This document shows positions 35,100 to 47,094 of a stretch of DNA of 64,000 nt, piece after piece; position 1 is the first letter of the stretch, and each line of letters starts with the position of its first letter. The notes beneath the pieces are model-generated. The model worked only from the letters and a program-made list of their open reading frames with translations. It was not told the DNA's origin and did no database searches. The stretch spans positions 78,826,705 to 78,890,704 of the forward strand of contig CP136067.1 of NCBI GenBank assembly GCA_032622095.1, given 5' to 3'. Source of the DNA: Siphonodentalium dalli (taxonomy: Eukaryota > Mollusca > Scaphopoda > Gadilida > Siphonodentaliidae). A program made the position numbers and the translations under genes.

Positions 35100-36433
35100 T
35101 TACATTATTTCAAGGGTGTGTCTATTTAGTGTAAATTTTAATTTCCTCATCTGGGATAGCCTACCATATGCTTTTTTACAAACCGAGTCGGTGTGGATGT
35201 CCCATGAGTAGTTGTCATGAAATTCAAGACCTAAATGTCTATGTGACTTAGAAAAATTAAGAGTGTCTTTACCAAAGATCAGTGATGGCTTCGATGGACT
35301 TTTGGAGTGAGCATAGATCATTGTTTCAGTCTTACTACTATTAAAGGTCACTAACCATCTTTTTGCCCAATCATCAATCCTACTTATGTCATCATTCATT
35401 ACATTTTCAATATTATATATTTCTTTATCACTAAAGGTCAAACATGTATCATCTGCAAATAATCTTGTAGCTGATGATATACCATCTGCGATATCATTAT
35501 GTATATAAGAAACATAATGGTTCCAAGGACATATACTTGAGGCACCCCAGATTCAACATATTTATACGAAGAGTTAGAAGAACCGACTCTTGTCCTTTGT
35601 TGGCGTTGGTGAATATAGCTTCTAAACCACTCACGTAAGTTTCCAACTATACCATAGCGTTCCAATTTAAAAAGACGACCTTTGTGCCAAACTTTATCAA
35701 ATGCCTTTGATATATCACAAAAGATACCACATGTGATAAGACCTTTATCAAAGGACTGGGTAATATCATGTACTAGTTCAATGAGTTGAGATTCCGTGCT
35801 ATGATTAGGTAGGAACCCCGACTGGTATCCATAAATAAGGTTATTATTGTTCAAATGGGAATATACTTCTTTAAATACTATTTTCTCCAGTACCTTACTG
35901 AGACAACATAACAGTGATACTGGTCTATAATTGTTCACTTCATATGGGCTACCTTTCTTTAAAATTGGTATTACATCAGCTGTCTTCCATGGGTCAAGAA
36001 ATTGACCTGATTTTAGTGACATATTAATAATTTTACAAAGAGGTTTACATATACCAGAACTCGTCTCTTTAAACATCCTATTTGTAATTCCATCATGTCC
36101 ACATGCTTTATTATTTTTCAAGATTGCGATGACCTCATCCTCGTTGGTGGTTAACGATCCTATGTTATTTGATGTTTTTGGTTGAAAAAGAGGCAGAGAG
36201 TGTCCAGAGTCGTCAAGAAAACTGTTTTGAAAAAATACTTTATTTATTATTTCGGCCTTTTCCCCATCACTCTCTGCAATAGTTCCGTTGTATTCTAAGT
36301 TTGGTATGCCCCGAACTGTCGTGAAATTGTTCAGTAGTTGCTTAGTGACCTTCCAAAAAAAATTGGGATTATGATTCAATGTCAAAGTTGTTTCAATTGA
36401 TTTCATGAAGGCACGTTTCGCTGTTTTTTTCAT
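35100..36433 (-). pseudogene. LINE ORF2 reverse-transcriptase domain
   Basis: The frame 36433-35438 carries the RT finger and palm blocks: WKTADVIPILKKG, NNYRPVSLLCCLSKVLEKIV, GFLPNHSTESQL, CDISKAFDKVWH with catalytic Asp, and SGVPQVYVLG (usually SGVPQGSVLGP). A frameshift near 35450 leads to a second frame containing LFADDTCLTFSD, the catalytic ADD box, then WLVTFNSSKTE and FSKSHRHLGLEFHD (the YLG-equivalent block). It ends at a stop near 35100. About 200 bases between the endonuclease and this frame still encode the usual linker (KQWFNSEPRRHC, then RDRLRAKA) in other frames. It is a nearly full-length but broken copy. Confidence 0.88.
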
Positions 36434-36651
36434 ATTGTTGACCTTATTTCTGGCAGTTTTGAATCTAGCCCAAGAATGGGGTGTTTTTTTGTTTGAGAGC
36501 TTTTGCTCTCAATCGATCTCTAATCCCACAGTGTCTTCTGGGCTCGCTATTAAACCATTGTTTGTCATTATTTCTTACAGTTATGTTGTGATTTTGAATG
36601 GATGATCTGGCGATGAGCATGAACTTTGATGTAAATATTTTAACTGCCTCG

Positions 36652-37531
36652 TTAATACCAGTCGCCTCCCCAAATAAATGATCCCAATCCAGTTGGAGTA
36701 ATTCCCCGATTCATTCTATTGAAATCAGCTTTGTTATAATTCCATACTTGGTGCTTATCGTTTGAATTTGGACTACATTTCAAGGTTATTTCTGTTAAGG
36801 TACTAAGATGATCCGAAACACCAAGATCATGTGTTGACCAATTAGCTACACTCACAGTATCACTAACTATAATTGGGTCTATCAGGGTCGCAGTTGTTCT
36901 AGTTACTCTAGTTGGTTCTTCTATAACGTTTCTTAGTGAGTATTTGCTCATCAATTGCTTAAGGGTACCATTTTTTTAGAAGGTTACAATTGAGGTTGCC
37001 AACTATTACTAAAGATGGATTCATATCTAATGATTTTTCAATGCTTTCATCCAAACAGTTCCAGAAACCACCACTACTCTCGCGCTGTGATCTATATGCC
37101 ACACAAAGGACACATTTTTCCTTGACTCCTACCTCAAACCATAGTATATCATCATCTGAATTAAAGTCGCGTAATTGCTTATGATACAGATTTCTTTCGA
37201 AGTATACACATATGCCTCCCCCGTCACTGCTAAAATCGTGCCTTACCGATGAAAAGAAGTTGGGTATTAATAATTTATCATTTGGAAAATTAGCATCTAA
37301 ATGTGTCTCACTAAAACAGACAATATCATGATCCTCAACATCTTCTATACTGGAATCTAGTTTATTCCTAATACTTCTTATGTTATAATGAAATATGGAC
37401 ACCGTAGATATTTCAGACTGGTACGAATTAGGCCCTGGGTTCGGTTTCACATTTACAGACATTAAAATGAGTAGAATAATCAACCGTATAGCCATGACAT
37501 GCAAAAAACACTGGTTTATGATTTGTGGCAT
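36652..37531 (-). pseudogene. LINE ORF2 N-terminus: 2A-like motif and APE endonuclease
   Basis: The first frame (37531-36959) opens with a hydrophobic run, then NVKPNPGP at residues 27-34, a degenerate version of the 2A consensus D-V-E-x-N-P-G-P. Endonuclease motifs follow: HYNIRSIRNKL, CFSETHLD with the catalytic glutamate, GGGICVYF, and VIVGNLNCNL where the usual GDFN aspartate is changed. A frameshift near 36956 leads into a second frame (36954-36652) with LIDPI and SDHLSTLTEI, the conserved Ser-Asp-His block. The Asp change plus the frameshift make the enzyme inactive. Confidence 0.85.
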
Positions 37532-39004
37532 TAAGTCGTTGAAAACTCGCTCCCAATTGTATATTGTACAGTCCCACTGCCTGCCTGTACTGACTAATAT
37601 CTATACTCATAATTCAAATTACATAATAGGACAACCAGGAGGCAAGGAACTGTACAATACACAACTATCGAAGAATTTATTTCAACAATCATATCAATAA
37701 AGTAATTCACACCATATTTTGTTTTGGTCTCAGAAAGAAGCATAAGCAAGAGGTCAGAAGATAGAAGCAGTTCGTTAAAAACGGCATATACAAACATGTG
37801 TTCCTACTTGGAACTATCCCCAAATCTGGGGGGACAAGAAAATAACGAGAAAGTGACAAAAACATAAAACAATCCCATGTAACTGCACATGTATGCAGTT
37901 GACATGCAATTACGAACCAAGACGTCTGTACGGTTATTTATTGAGTGGATGAGATATATAATATATATAGTTTACATTCTCATTCCACAGTTACTGGACA
38001 TAAAGTCCCAAAATAATGTTTTTTGGGACCCTATGTCCAGCAACTGTGCTCATTCCAAGATCCCAACAACTAAACGTGTCCAATGTGTGGTTGATGCGCG
38101 ATATTACGTTTACTGATCCGCCGACATTATCCGTATATTTGTCTAGATACGGTCCGTTACTTTCAGGAAGGGGACATTCCTATTTTTGAATTACCGGTTG
38201 ACCTATATTTCCACTTCCGTTTGAATCGTAGTAATTCGTTTTACTATCAGATTCGTTCCGATATCTCGTTTGTTAAGCTTGGATTTAAGAAAATAAATCC
38301 ATTTCGTAATGATAATGATTATTTTAAATACTAACATTCTTACTGACCTACTAATGCTATCGCGTGAGATCACACTCGGTGAAGTTGGCGATATACCATT
38401 ACGAATTCAGTGCCACTGACAGCGTAACACTGACAGTGACATTTGCCTCTCAGTCTCACTCTAGCAGCGTTCTAGTCTAGGCATAACAAAGGAATATTGT
38501 GCCAAAGTTCATATTATTATTAGAACTAAAATAGACAGGCATCAACATGTAGATTCTAAAGATGGTCCCTCACTTCATGTTCCCATTTCATTGGCAACAT
38601 ATCTCGACATTTAGTTGTCAGTTGATTAGCTAACATGTATAATAACCAACTAAACCAAGTGAGTCACAATATGCTACATTTTCGGAACAGCAGAGAATAC
38701 TGTAAAAAATGGTTGCCATTTTGGAAGCCATTTTGAGTAATTTGGTTTATAAACACATTAGTGTGACACATTTAAGGTAGATCAACAATAAACACCTTTC
38801 ATACCAAAGATAGTTACATTTTACTTGAATTTTGTTTTCCGATATTTGTGTCAAGTTTGTGAGAGAAACATCCAATATTTCTAGTAATGTCAGTGGTGAT
38901 AAATTAAGTAAAAATTAACCAACGTGCATCAGACATATTAGTGTTCAATGTATAGAAGGCAGAATAGCAAATTTTATTCATCAACCACAACTTGTAAGCG
39001 ATTG
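37532..39004. other. LINE 5' flank and unrecognised sequence
   Basis: About 37532-37700 is probably LINE 5' leader. A 63-base imperfect stem-loop lies at 37986-38048 (CACAGTTACTGGACATAAAG / complement), with about 26-bp arms and three mismatches, like a collapsed foldback element. A TA run lies at 37955-37970. No host exon is supported. Confidence 0.45.
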
Positions 39005-40580
39005 TGTGGCACTGGGGCAATATCTACCATTTTCCAAATTTTGGCAGCCAAATATACAGAAGAATGGAGTTATTGGGTTCCATTTCTTCACAGGTAATAG
39101 TTACCTTTCATCGTTTTTCCGAAAAGGAAAAAAACTCTTCTGGATGTTGCTGGAAAGATGATCAAAATATATGGAAGTCATGGCTTATTTAGTAACGAAT
39201 TGGGTTTTGGACAGTAACACGCTTAATACAATTGAGAAGTTAACATGTGCCTTATACATATATGGTCAACGTTCGAGAAAAGTGAATTAAGCTAGGTGGG
39301 TAATGTTCCAGCAGAAGTTTGAAAATCAGCAAAAGGTAGTTGATCTTTCTGCACTTCCACCATGTAAGGAATCTTTAATTTTACGCTCAAAACGAGCCCA
39401 CATGATACCAACACAGTGGAAACTTGCTACTGTTGCTAAATTAACCACTCCCGATGTAGCACTTCATGGATGAACGACCGATAGGCAACCTGAGTTGTTT
39501 GAACCAATCTTCCCTGAAGATGTTGCATAGAAATTCTATTGACTGATACCATAACATTTGATGAAATTGACAGTGACAGTGAAGATGAGATTGCATAATC
39601 CGTGGGCAGTACTATTGCAATATATGGTATGAATTAGATCCACTAGTCTGAATGACCTTTCGAGTTGAGTAGCATATAGCATAAAATTGAAAGCATTAAG
39701 AACACTATCTTGGGGTAGGGTTAAGTTTAACTTTATTTCTTATTTCTGGTCTGGTACATGATTATAGAATTTCATGTCTGGTATTGGGGATGAATTTATG
39801 CTTATTGTGGTGCATGTTTTGCAGCTGTGTCCATAAAACTGACAAAGTCATGGGAATTTTTCAAAACATTTTCACTTAAATATAATGATTTTTTTTAGCT
39901 AATTTACCCCAAAAAATAAAATATTTAAACAAAATAGACTCTCCCATAACATAAATCTCCTCAGATACATTCTAATTCCATGATATATGATAATAATCTG
40001 AATTGGTTAACAAAACGGAACCAAAACGGGCTATTCTGACTTGACAGGTATTTTCATATATAAAATCAGTTTTAGGGGGCGGGTTAAGTTTTTGAAAATA
40101 TCTCGGCTTGTTGGATATCAGTGGTTGTGATGTTGATATAAATGAATCGGGTATATAATGCTGACATTTTTGGTGCACCTCTGAGAGCTTTATACCAAAA
40201 AATGAAATTTTTTATAGAAAATCTTCTGGAAAACGTTTTTGAAAAAGCACTGCCATTTATGCATTTTTTTGCCATTTTCGTGAATTTTACACAAAAATGT
40301 TGGAGAATATCATTTATTGCACATCATTAATGTTAAGCAACCCAGATAGAATAAATATCTGATATTTAAGTATATTTTATTCGACATTTGTCTTGTTTTA
40401 TTAGTTTTCCTGATTATACTGAAATTTGCAGGTCAAAAACACTAAAAAGGTCATAAAAATATTTTTTCCAACTGCTCCGCCCTGGATACCTCAGTGTTTT
40501 GGAACCGCCATGGGGCAAGGATAATTGGAGATAGCGTCAAAATTGCTACCCTTTCGGGTGATACTACCCTCATCTGGGGG
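39005..40580. repeat. Large inverted repeat, right arm (~1.57 kb)
   Basis: Reverse complement of 31446-32990 and slightly more complete at its inner end. The outer end closes at CATCTGGGGG (40571-40580). The differences between the arms are scattered substitutions and short indels, including extra bases at the SSFFR position that the left arm lacks. Confidence 0.85.
39040..39600 (+). pseudogene. Broken transposon-type gene in right arm
   Basis: The plus-strand sister of the 32520-32990 relic. From 39069 a frame reads VIGFHFFTGNSYLSSFFRKG, the full motif of this protein family. After frameshifts, blocks equivalent to CALY.YGQRS, ARWVMFQQKFENQQK, LSALPPCKESL and RAHMIPTQWK are visible. The order (FTG..FFRKGK, LY block, N.ARW.MF, LPPC..SL..H..RA) matches the family layout I recall from mollusc and cnidarian repeats. 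Stops and frameshifts make it non-functional. Confidence 0.58.
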
Positions 40581-41340
40581 CCGGTATAACAGGTAATAAT
40601 CCAGTTTCCGCATGGATGGGTCTGCAGAAATACTAGAAGCGGCCCATTAGTTCATATGAAAAAGACTCGACACAGTTCGAATTTGGATCCGATCTGACCA
40701 TTTCTGGCGTAGTTATGCCTTTAACTTTTCGACTTGATTATTGAGTTGTCCGATAATAACTCAAGTTATGATTATCCGATAGCTTTCACATTTAGTGAAC
40801 GGATTAATCATATGAAAATTCACGTCAAGGTCGAATTTGGATTCGGGCAGACCATTTCTGGGGGAGTTATACCCCTCTTTCGACTTAGAAATTGCCAGAT
40901 TATTGTTCTGGTAGCTAATCAAGTATGTTAACAACATAGACAGTTTGAAGTATATACCGATTGATTCAATGATTGCTCCCAGAATACAAATTTTCATTTC
41001 CAAAAAAGCAACTGGTCAAATAAAGCCACCTTATTCGGGAGACTTTTATCGACTTATAATTTTCTGATTATTGCGTTGTCCGGCTGATAATTCAAGTTCT
41101 AGTTACCCGATAACTGTCAAATTTAGTTTGTTGATTAATCACACGAAAACACAGATCATATTCTAATTGGGGTCCAGTTCGATTATTTCTGCATAATGGA
41201 ATTATGGCCCCTTTTTCAACTTAGAATTTTCTAATTATTATTCTGGTATCTAATCATTATAGACAACATAAACACTTCTTTTTTTCCAAAAAAAAAACCA
41301 CCCGTCAAATAAAGCCACCTTATTCGGCATATGTGTGGCC
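40581..41340. repeat. Degenerate tandem repeat (~250-bp units)
   Basis: About three diverged units share GGGTTCCGATTTGGGCCGAC-like blocks: GACCATTTCTG-G-AGTTATG-CCC, CGACTTAGAATTTTC-GATTATT, GTTGTCCGATAATAACTCAAGTTA and TTTAGTGAACGGATTAATCA. They resemble the 170-bp units at 53821-54320 in style. No coding signal is visible. Confidence 0.55.
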
Positions 41341-42694
41341 TAGCGTTCTCTTATTTCAAATGACATTGATTACTGTATTGTTCCATGTTTGATTCACCTG
41401 CTAAGCGTATAATTGGATTATGAATTGTTGGTTGCAAGGAAATTCCTGTTATTATGCCGATTTATTTATGTAATTAATCAGTCTCTTTGAAAATCCGACG
41501 GTAATCCTAACAGATAAAACGTCTCTAGATCTGTAAATTACATACTGTAATTCAGTTTTCTTTCTGTATTGTTTGGATTCCCTCAATTCCATTTGGTTAT
41601 GGCTCAGAGAATGCGCGATTTCATTGGTTATGAAGTAACAGATCATTTCAAGGCGGAATCAAATCTCTTTAAAAAGCTGATAACAATTACAAATACTGCT
41701 TTGAGGTTGGTTTATTTAAGTTGCCAGATCCAAGGTCAATGACATTTTGACAATTTTCCTACGATAGCGAAACACAACAAATTTTATAATACAAAATACA
41801 GGCGACATATTCTTAATTCATTATACTCGTCGCAATCTAGTAGACATCATCTTCGAGGGTTTTTTTTAATCAGTCAACGCTATTTTTTGCTGATCATTGT
41901 TTCGCATTTTATTGTTTTTATAACTACTACTAAATACTACGATTCTCATAAACGTTTACTACGCCAGACATGCACTCAATAATTGGGACAGATTTATTTC
42001 GTCATCCTAGAAAATTAAAACTGAATCACAGATCTAGAGGCGTTCACGAATCTGTTAGGATTCCCGTCGGCTTTTCAACAAGTCTAATCATAACTACTGG
42101 ATCAGTTAAACTAACATATCGATCGCCATGCGTTTCACGAAAGACTGTGGAGGGAGGACAACTCTATCAACATAGACTCAACCAGTCTGGCATGCCTGAA
42201 AATGTATAGCCTGCACACCGATTATACCTTCCAATACCAGAGTTGTCGATCTTACCGATTTTCACATCTGTCACAGCCCCGCTAATAAATCAATCTAATA
42301 AATATCACCGAGTTAATGCGCGAAACATGCAACTCGTATCGTATAAAACAATTGAATTAACTGTTGTCTCCGTGAATTGTCCATCTCAACGGCTCGGTCA
42401 TTTCCGCGCTTTCGAGTGGAAATACCCGCTCACATAAATAGGCACAATATTCGCGTAAAGCTACAGCACACGGTCGTGGTAATAAGATGATGGCTCTGAC
42501 TCGTAGTCAAATAACAGAGGTTTACAACAGATAAATAAATAGCTCAATAAATGGCAATGAATATTGTTAAATAGTACGAATAGCAATAATTAGTGCATGT
42601 TCAACAGACGATGGAGTTTCCCGGCCAACAGACGAAATTCGCGGTAGTGCATGGCACTGTGGACACGACCAATCCAACCTGTTCCTCAAAAATC
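41341..42694. other. No feature recognised
   Basis: No supportable exon, RNA gene or repeat. Short frames at 41970-42437 have no domain. Confidence 0.4.
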
Positions 42695-42960
42695 CGCACA
42701 TTATCTGCTTATAATAAACATATTTTAGGCAGATAATATGCTTAGAATTGCCTCATTTCGAATCGATAATGTGCTGAAATGAGAACATTTTAGTCACATT
42801 ATCGACTGATAATGATGTGATTCACTACTTTTCAGGGGTACGCTCTTTAACACGTGTTTTCACAGTGGCCCGCGCCATAAAACGAAATAAGGTGTATGCA
42901 TCCATTATTTGCTTATTTCAGAATAAAATAACTACATTATGTATAACTATTTCACATTAA
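42695..42960. repeat. Composite dispersed repeat B+C, copy 4
   Basis: The left part (42695-42832) begins CGCACATTATCTGC and contains TAGTCACATTATCGACT. The right part (42838-42960) begins GTACGCTCTTTAA and contains GGCCCGCGCCATAAAACG. The order matches 4150-4500. Confidence 0.7.
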
Positions 42961-43017
42961 ATGTCGATTGTGTGCGCATTTGCGCCAGGATATGGCGCGA
43001 CCAATCACATGATTGAT

Positions 43018-43408
43018 ATAATCCGGCATATATGGTGTATATTTATGGGAGAGGTTATCTTCATGCATATATATGGTGCATATTTATGGGAGAGGTTATC
43101 TTCATGTGACAGATATGGTGTATTTTTATGGGGAGAGGTTATCTTCATTCGGCAGATATGGTGTTTATTTATGGGAGAGGTTATCTTCACGCGGCAGATA
43201 TGGTGTATATTTATGGGAGAGGTTATTTCCGTGCGTCAGATATGGTGTATATTTATATGGGAGAGGTTATTTCCGTGCGTCAGATATGGTGTATATTTAT
43301 ATGGGAGAGGTTATTTCCGTGCGTTAGATATGGTGTATATTTATGGAAGAGGTTATTTCCGTGCAGCAGATATGGTGTATATTTATGGGAGAGGTTAGTT
43401 CCGTGCGA
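43018..43408. repeat. 42-48-bp minisatellite (nine units)
   Basis: Units of the form AGATATGGTGTATATTTATG followed by GGAGAGGTTATTTCCGTGCGTC run from about 43025 to 43408. The left half has TCTTCA and the right half TTTCCG in place, so two variant sub-arrays are fused. A 42-base unit is a multiple of three, which keeps several plus-strand frames open (up to 145 codons). I regard these as consequences of the period. Confidence 0.93.
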
Positions 43409-44318
43409 AAATGGAAATGGCCGAGCCGTTGAGATTGCGTGAAATGTGTCAATCACGTGTCAATGCAATATGAGATATAATACGTTATAGGTAGACAAAA
43501 TATATATATATATATAGTCTCACGCAAATCTGGCAATTATTTGAGAAACTCGTTATTATGAACCGATTAGAACATACATGATTATTGTACTATGTTATCA
43601 GTCTGTGTTGTAAATGTCGAGATATGTGTTGTACGTGTATTTCTCTAAATTTACCAGAATAAAAAAATATGTGGCGACAGAGATGCATATTGGTAAGATA
43701 GACAACTTTAATAGAGATATGATGTCTTCAAGCTAGGAACAGATGCGTAACATTTTATTATCTGTTCCGTCTGATTTTGAAGCAAATCAGTAATATGTTG
43801 AAAAGGAGTCCAAACTAGAGCATCATTGATAACGCTCTCTATTATCTACCGCTTTTGGTAAACTAAATTCAAGACACTCTTTACTGACGATCATAGGAAT
43901 TTTTCCCCATATGACAGAAAATCAAAGCCTATTAGAACTTCAGCTTTTTAAATTCGATATCTTATATCAAAACCTTTTGTATTAATGTTTATATTTTAAT
44001 GTCGACCAAGATGACCGCTGGGTCGACGAGATTATTTACTTAATTCTTGGAAAGTTCTCATAGTCTAGTTGATTCGTGAGCTATGTTGTCTTTTTGATGT
44101 AAATTAATAGAATGTACACAACTTACATACATGCGCATTATTGATACACTACTTGTTGAAAGATGACATCCAATATGGCCGCTCGTGAAACACCGATGTT
44201 TAATTATTGAATAACAGAGTACGAGTTTCAGTATTCTCTATTTCTATCGAAATATGCAATCAAATAACTGATATTACCGCTCGCGTGTGTGGGAATTAAA
44301 TAATTTTATATCAACTAT
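43409..44318. other. No feature recognised
   Basis: A TA run lies at 43499-43517. No exon is supported. Confidence 0.4.
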
Positions 44319-44477
44319 CTGACACAGCAGACCCCTAGTACTGGTCGTCACCCGACAATAAATGGCCGTGAGCTCGAATGGGCCAATATTCAAAGGGAAG
44401 GACACGTATAACAAGCTCATGAGTATATGGCCATTTATTGTCACGTGCCGACCAGCATTAGGGATCTGCTGTGTCAG
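44319..44477. mobile_element. Foldback MITE with 49-bp terminal inverted repeats
   Basis: The arms 44319-44367 and 44429-44477 are reverse complements with about six mismatches. They begin CTGACACAGCAGA and end AATAAATGGCC. The spacer is 61 bases. A target duplication is not obvious, and the superfamily is unknown. Confidence 0.85.
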
Positions 44478-45766
44478 ACAATAGATAAAAGGGATTTCAT
44501 TCACACACACATTACCGATTATGACAATCGACACAGCTAACAACCATGAATAATACACAGTGTTCATGTTGGGCCGAACAATATTTTGGCCAATTCTGAT
44601 TGTTTTGTTTTTTTTGCCAAATTAAAAAACAATTTGGCCAAATTAAATCCTCATTTTCTGGTCTCACATTTTTTTTATTTAACATATAACATTCTATATA
44701 ATTAGGTCCATAACTTCAAATACCGTGTATAGACTTCTTTAATGCCACCTTTGTCACTTGACCATATACCACTACCCACCATCTATCATTCAGCCTTATG
44801 CCAGACAAAGGATTCATGTGTGTTAATCATCATTACTGTTTAAACATTGTTTGATAGTGCACTGACATGAGTTCCTTGTGTTACTCATTACGCCGTAGCA
44901 CGTAACCATTTACCAGATGATCATACTGCAAGTTTATTCCAATGTTGCTCTCATTAACAAATAAATTTGTGTTTTTAAATTAGATTTCCGATTTTGTGGT
45001 AAAAAACACTTTGGCCAATGGACAATATCTTCGAAAAAGACCAAAAACATTTTCAAATGGCCAATTTGTCCTATGTCAGCCTGAAACATGATAATACCTA
45101 TTTGACGTCTAATGGTTCAGATTACGTGTGTCCGATTATTGATATCAGTGGCAGCTTTGGCTACAATATATATGATGAGAATAGACAATTTGGAAATTTG
45201 CCTATTCTATCCGACTCAAGACCAAGGTTGTCTCGTCTATGAAATTGCGATGCATATTGATATCTTCTGGACATGTGTGTCAGTTTTAGAAAATGTCTTC
45301 CAATAGGGTCACTCAGTGTAACTTTTGAATACTGTAGACAGTATACTCCATGGTTCTCGACATCTATGACGCCACAGAAAATGATCTACGTCTTGTAACA
45401 ACCAAGCGAACAGCGACGATGAATAACTCTAATGACTGACATCGGCGCTACGATATGGACAATATGACATGCCATACTGTACAATAAACACTGTGCAGGC
45501 CGACTTGACATCAAAAGTAGCCAACAATATAATCAAATCTTATGTAGTGTAGTGCAGGGAAATACTTTGTACAAATGGACCTTTCTAGAACATATCCGGA
45601 ATAAAATCCGACCACATTGGCCGCAATCATTACACCGTGTGTTAGTATCCATGCCGTTGTTGTGAACCGTTTCGCTTGTGTCTCTTTCCCCGTGTAAACA
45701 GTTCTTTCACATCACATGTGTTACGATGCCATATGGAATGGACAGGCTTATATGTACGCCAATATT
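44478..45766. other. No feature recognised
   Basis: No exon or RNA gene is supported. A repeated TTTGGCCAA-like motif occurs around 44590-44640 and 45010-45070. Confidence 0.4.
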
Positions 45767-46221
45767 GGTTACACAGGTGTAAATGTTTTCCATAGGCCCC
45801 AGTGCTAACGTTTTAGCGTATACTATTGGCAATATAAACATTGGGTCCAAAATGTTCTTTAAATCTGAAAAATTGACACTTTGGGAAACTTTTTGCACAA
45901 AAAAATCAGGTACGACAGGCAGGGAATTCGCCTTTAACTCTTGTGTTTTCCTAACTAGTGTCAGAACCGCATAACAAAATACTGTCATATTTTAGACCGC
46001 AACAAAAAATTCAAACTTCACTACAGAGGGTTAATTCCTGTGCCAATGGCTATTTTACCAGTGGGAAACCATAGGGAAGAGGTGTGATGATTTTGTTATG
46101 CAAAAAGCACACAAGGCTATTGACCAATCAGGGCCCAGTGTCTATTTTATTCTCTCCTATATATTCCTCCCGCATCCGGTAGAGGTCTCTCCGAACCTTA
46201 TTTACACAAACAAGTGTAACC
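45767..46221. mobile_element. GGTTACAC MITE, copy 1
   Basis: A 455-bp unit beginning GGTTACACAGGTGTAAAT and ending with GTGTAACC. It is about 95% identical to 47095-47546. The right terminal repeat has a few extra bases (ACACAAACAAGTGTAACC). It is followed by TA on the right and TT on the left, so the target duplication is imperfect here. It has no coding capacity. Confidence 0.85.
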
Positions 46222-47094
46222 TAAAGCGATAGCCCGCTTTTTCGCGGAATAATTGTAACTCCCTACATTTCTTCAGAATTGCCCATCAATGGAAAAAATG
46301 TGTTCAAAAACAATATCACTTCTGTGGTTCTTTATTTATCACACACAATTTAACCCCACCCCCTTTAACACATTATTCATCAAAAACGCACAAATTTCCA
46401 CCACAGGTCATGTTCAGGCCCCATTTTCACACAGTTTTTGGGGTCTGGTGTTGCAAACTTGGCTCAGCTATGGAAGACTGTACAAGATCCTTTCCATGAG
46501 AGAACTTCTGGTAATGTGAGGTCATTGAGTCCAGATTTGAGCAGCTGAGAATGAAGCACATGACTTTATCAGTATATTTTCAGGTCTGCAAGGGTGATCC
46601 GAGATAACTGGATGTGGGTGTATATTGAATTAGTTGAACAAAAATATGCTCTATTTGAAGTGCTGAAGCATTTTCTTATATGTGTCCAAGTTTTAGTGCT
46701 ATTAACCTTCAAATGACCATACCCACCAGTGGAAATGACTAACTTGTATGATATATATATGTATATCACTGGCTATAAAATACTTGTCAGATTAGCTTCT
46801 TATAACAAGTGATATGTGTGTCATTGACATGCCCATGTTATGGGTCATTTGCATGATCATGTGACTACTACCACATTGAAAACAATTGAAAACATATTGA
46901 AAATTGGCATTTTTTATGAAAAAATCATACTATTTTTGGCTGATGTAAGAGCAAGAAGACATCAGCAGCAAGAATAGCTACACCATGCATGAGAGATTCG
47001 TTGGACTGAAAGAACAGGCTGTTAAAAATGCAATAAAATACTTTAAAGTGACTCCCAGGAATCAAAAAGGCAAAAAAGCTCATTTTCCCCTTTA
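46222..47094. other. No feature recognised
   Basis: Spacer between two copies of the same MITE. No exon is supported. Confidence 0.4.

Larger units (their letters stand above)
34840..37531 (-). mobile_element. Degenerate non-LTR retrotransposon (CR1/Jockey-like)
   Basis: A minus-strand element with a recognisable ORF2. Its order is N-terminal 2A-like motif, APE-type endonuclease, linker, reverse transcriptase, short 3' UTR. The 3' end carries a CACTTGTCCCCC block and AATAAAATATGTTTAAC just before 34840. Similar tails lie at 11355-11450, 51739-51835 and 52535-52625, so several copies of this family are scattered in the window. Frameshifts and stops split the coding region into at least four frames, so the copy is inactive. 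Clade assignment from motifs alone is tentative. Confidence 0.88.

Noticed and set aside
31446-40580. Interpretation of the large repeats as retroviral LTRs
   Set aside because: The repeats are inverted, not direct, and there are no gag-pol frames, primer-binding site or TG..CA ends.
42961-43442. 145-, 84- and 104-codon plus-strand frames, and possible CRISPR-like repeats
   Set aside because: Unit length of 42 bases explains the open frames. Repeats have no unique spacers and the genome is eukaryotic.
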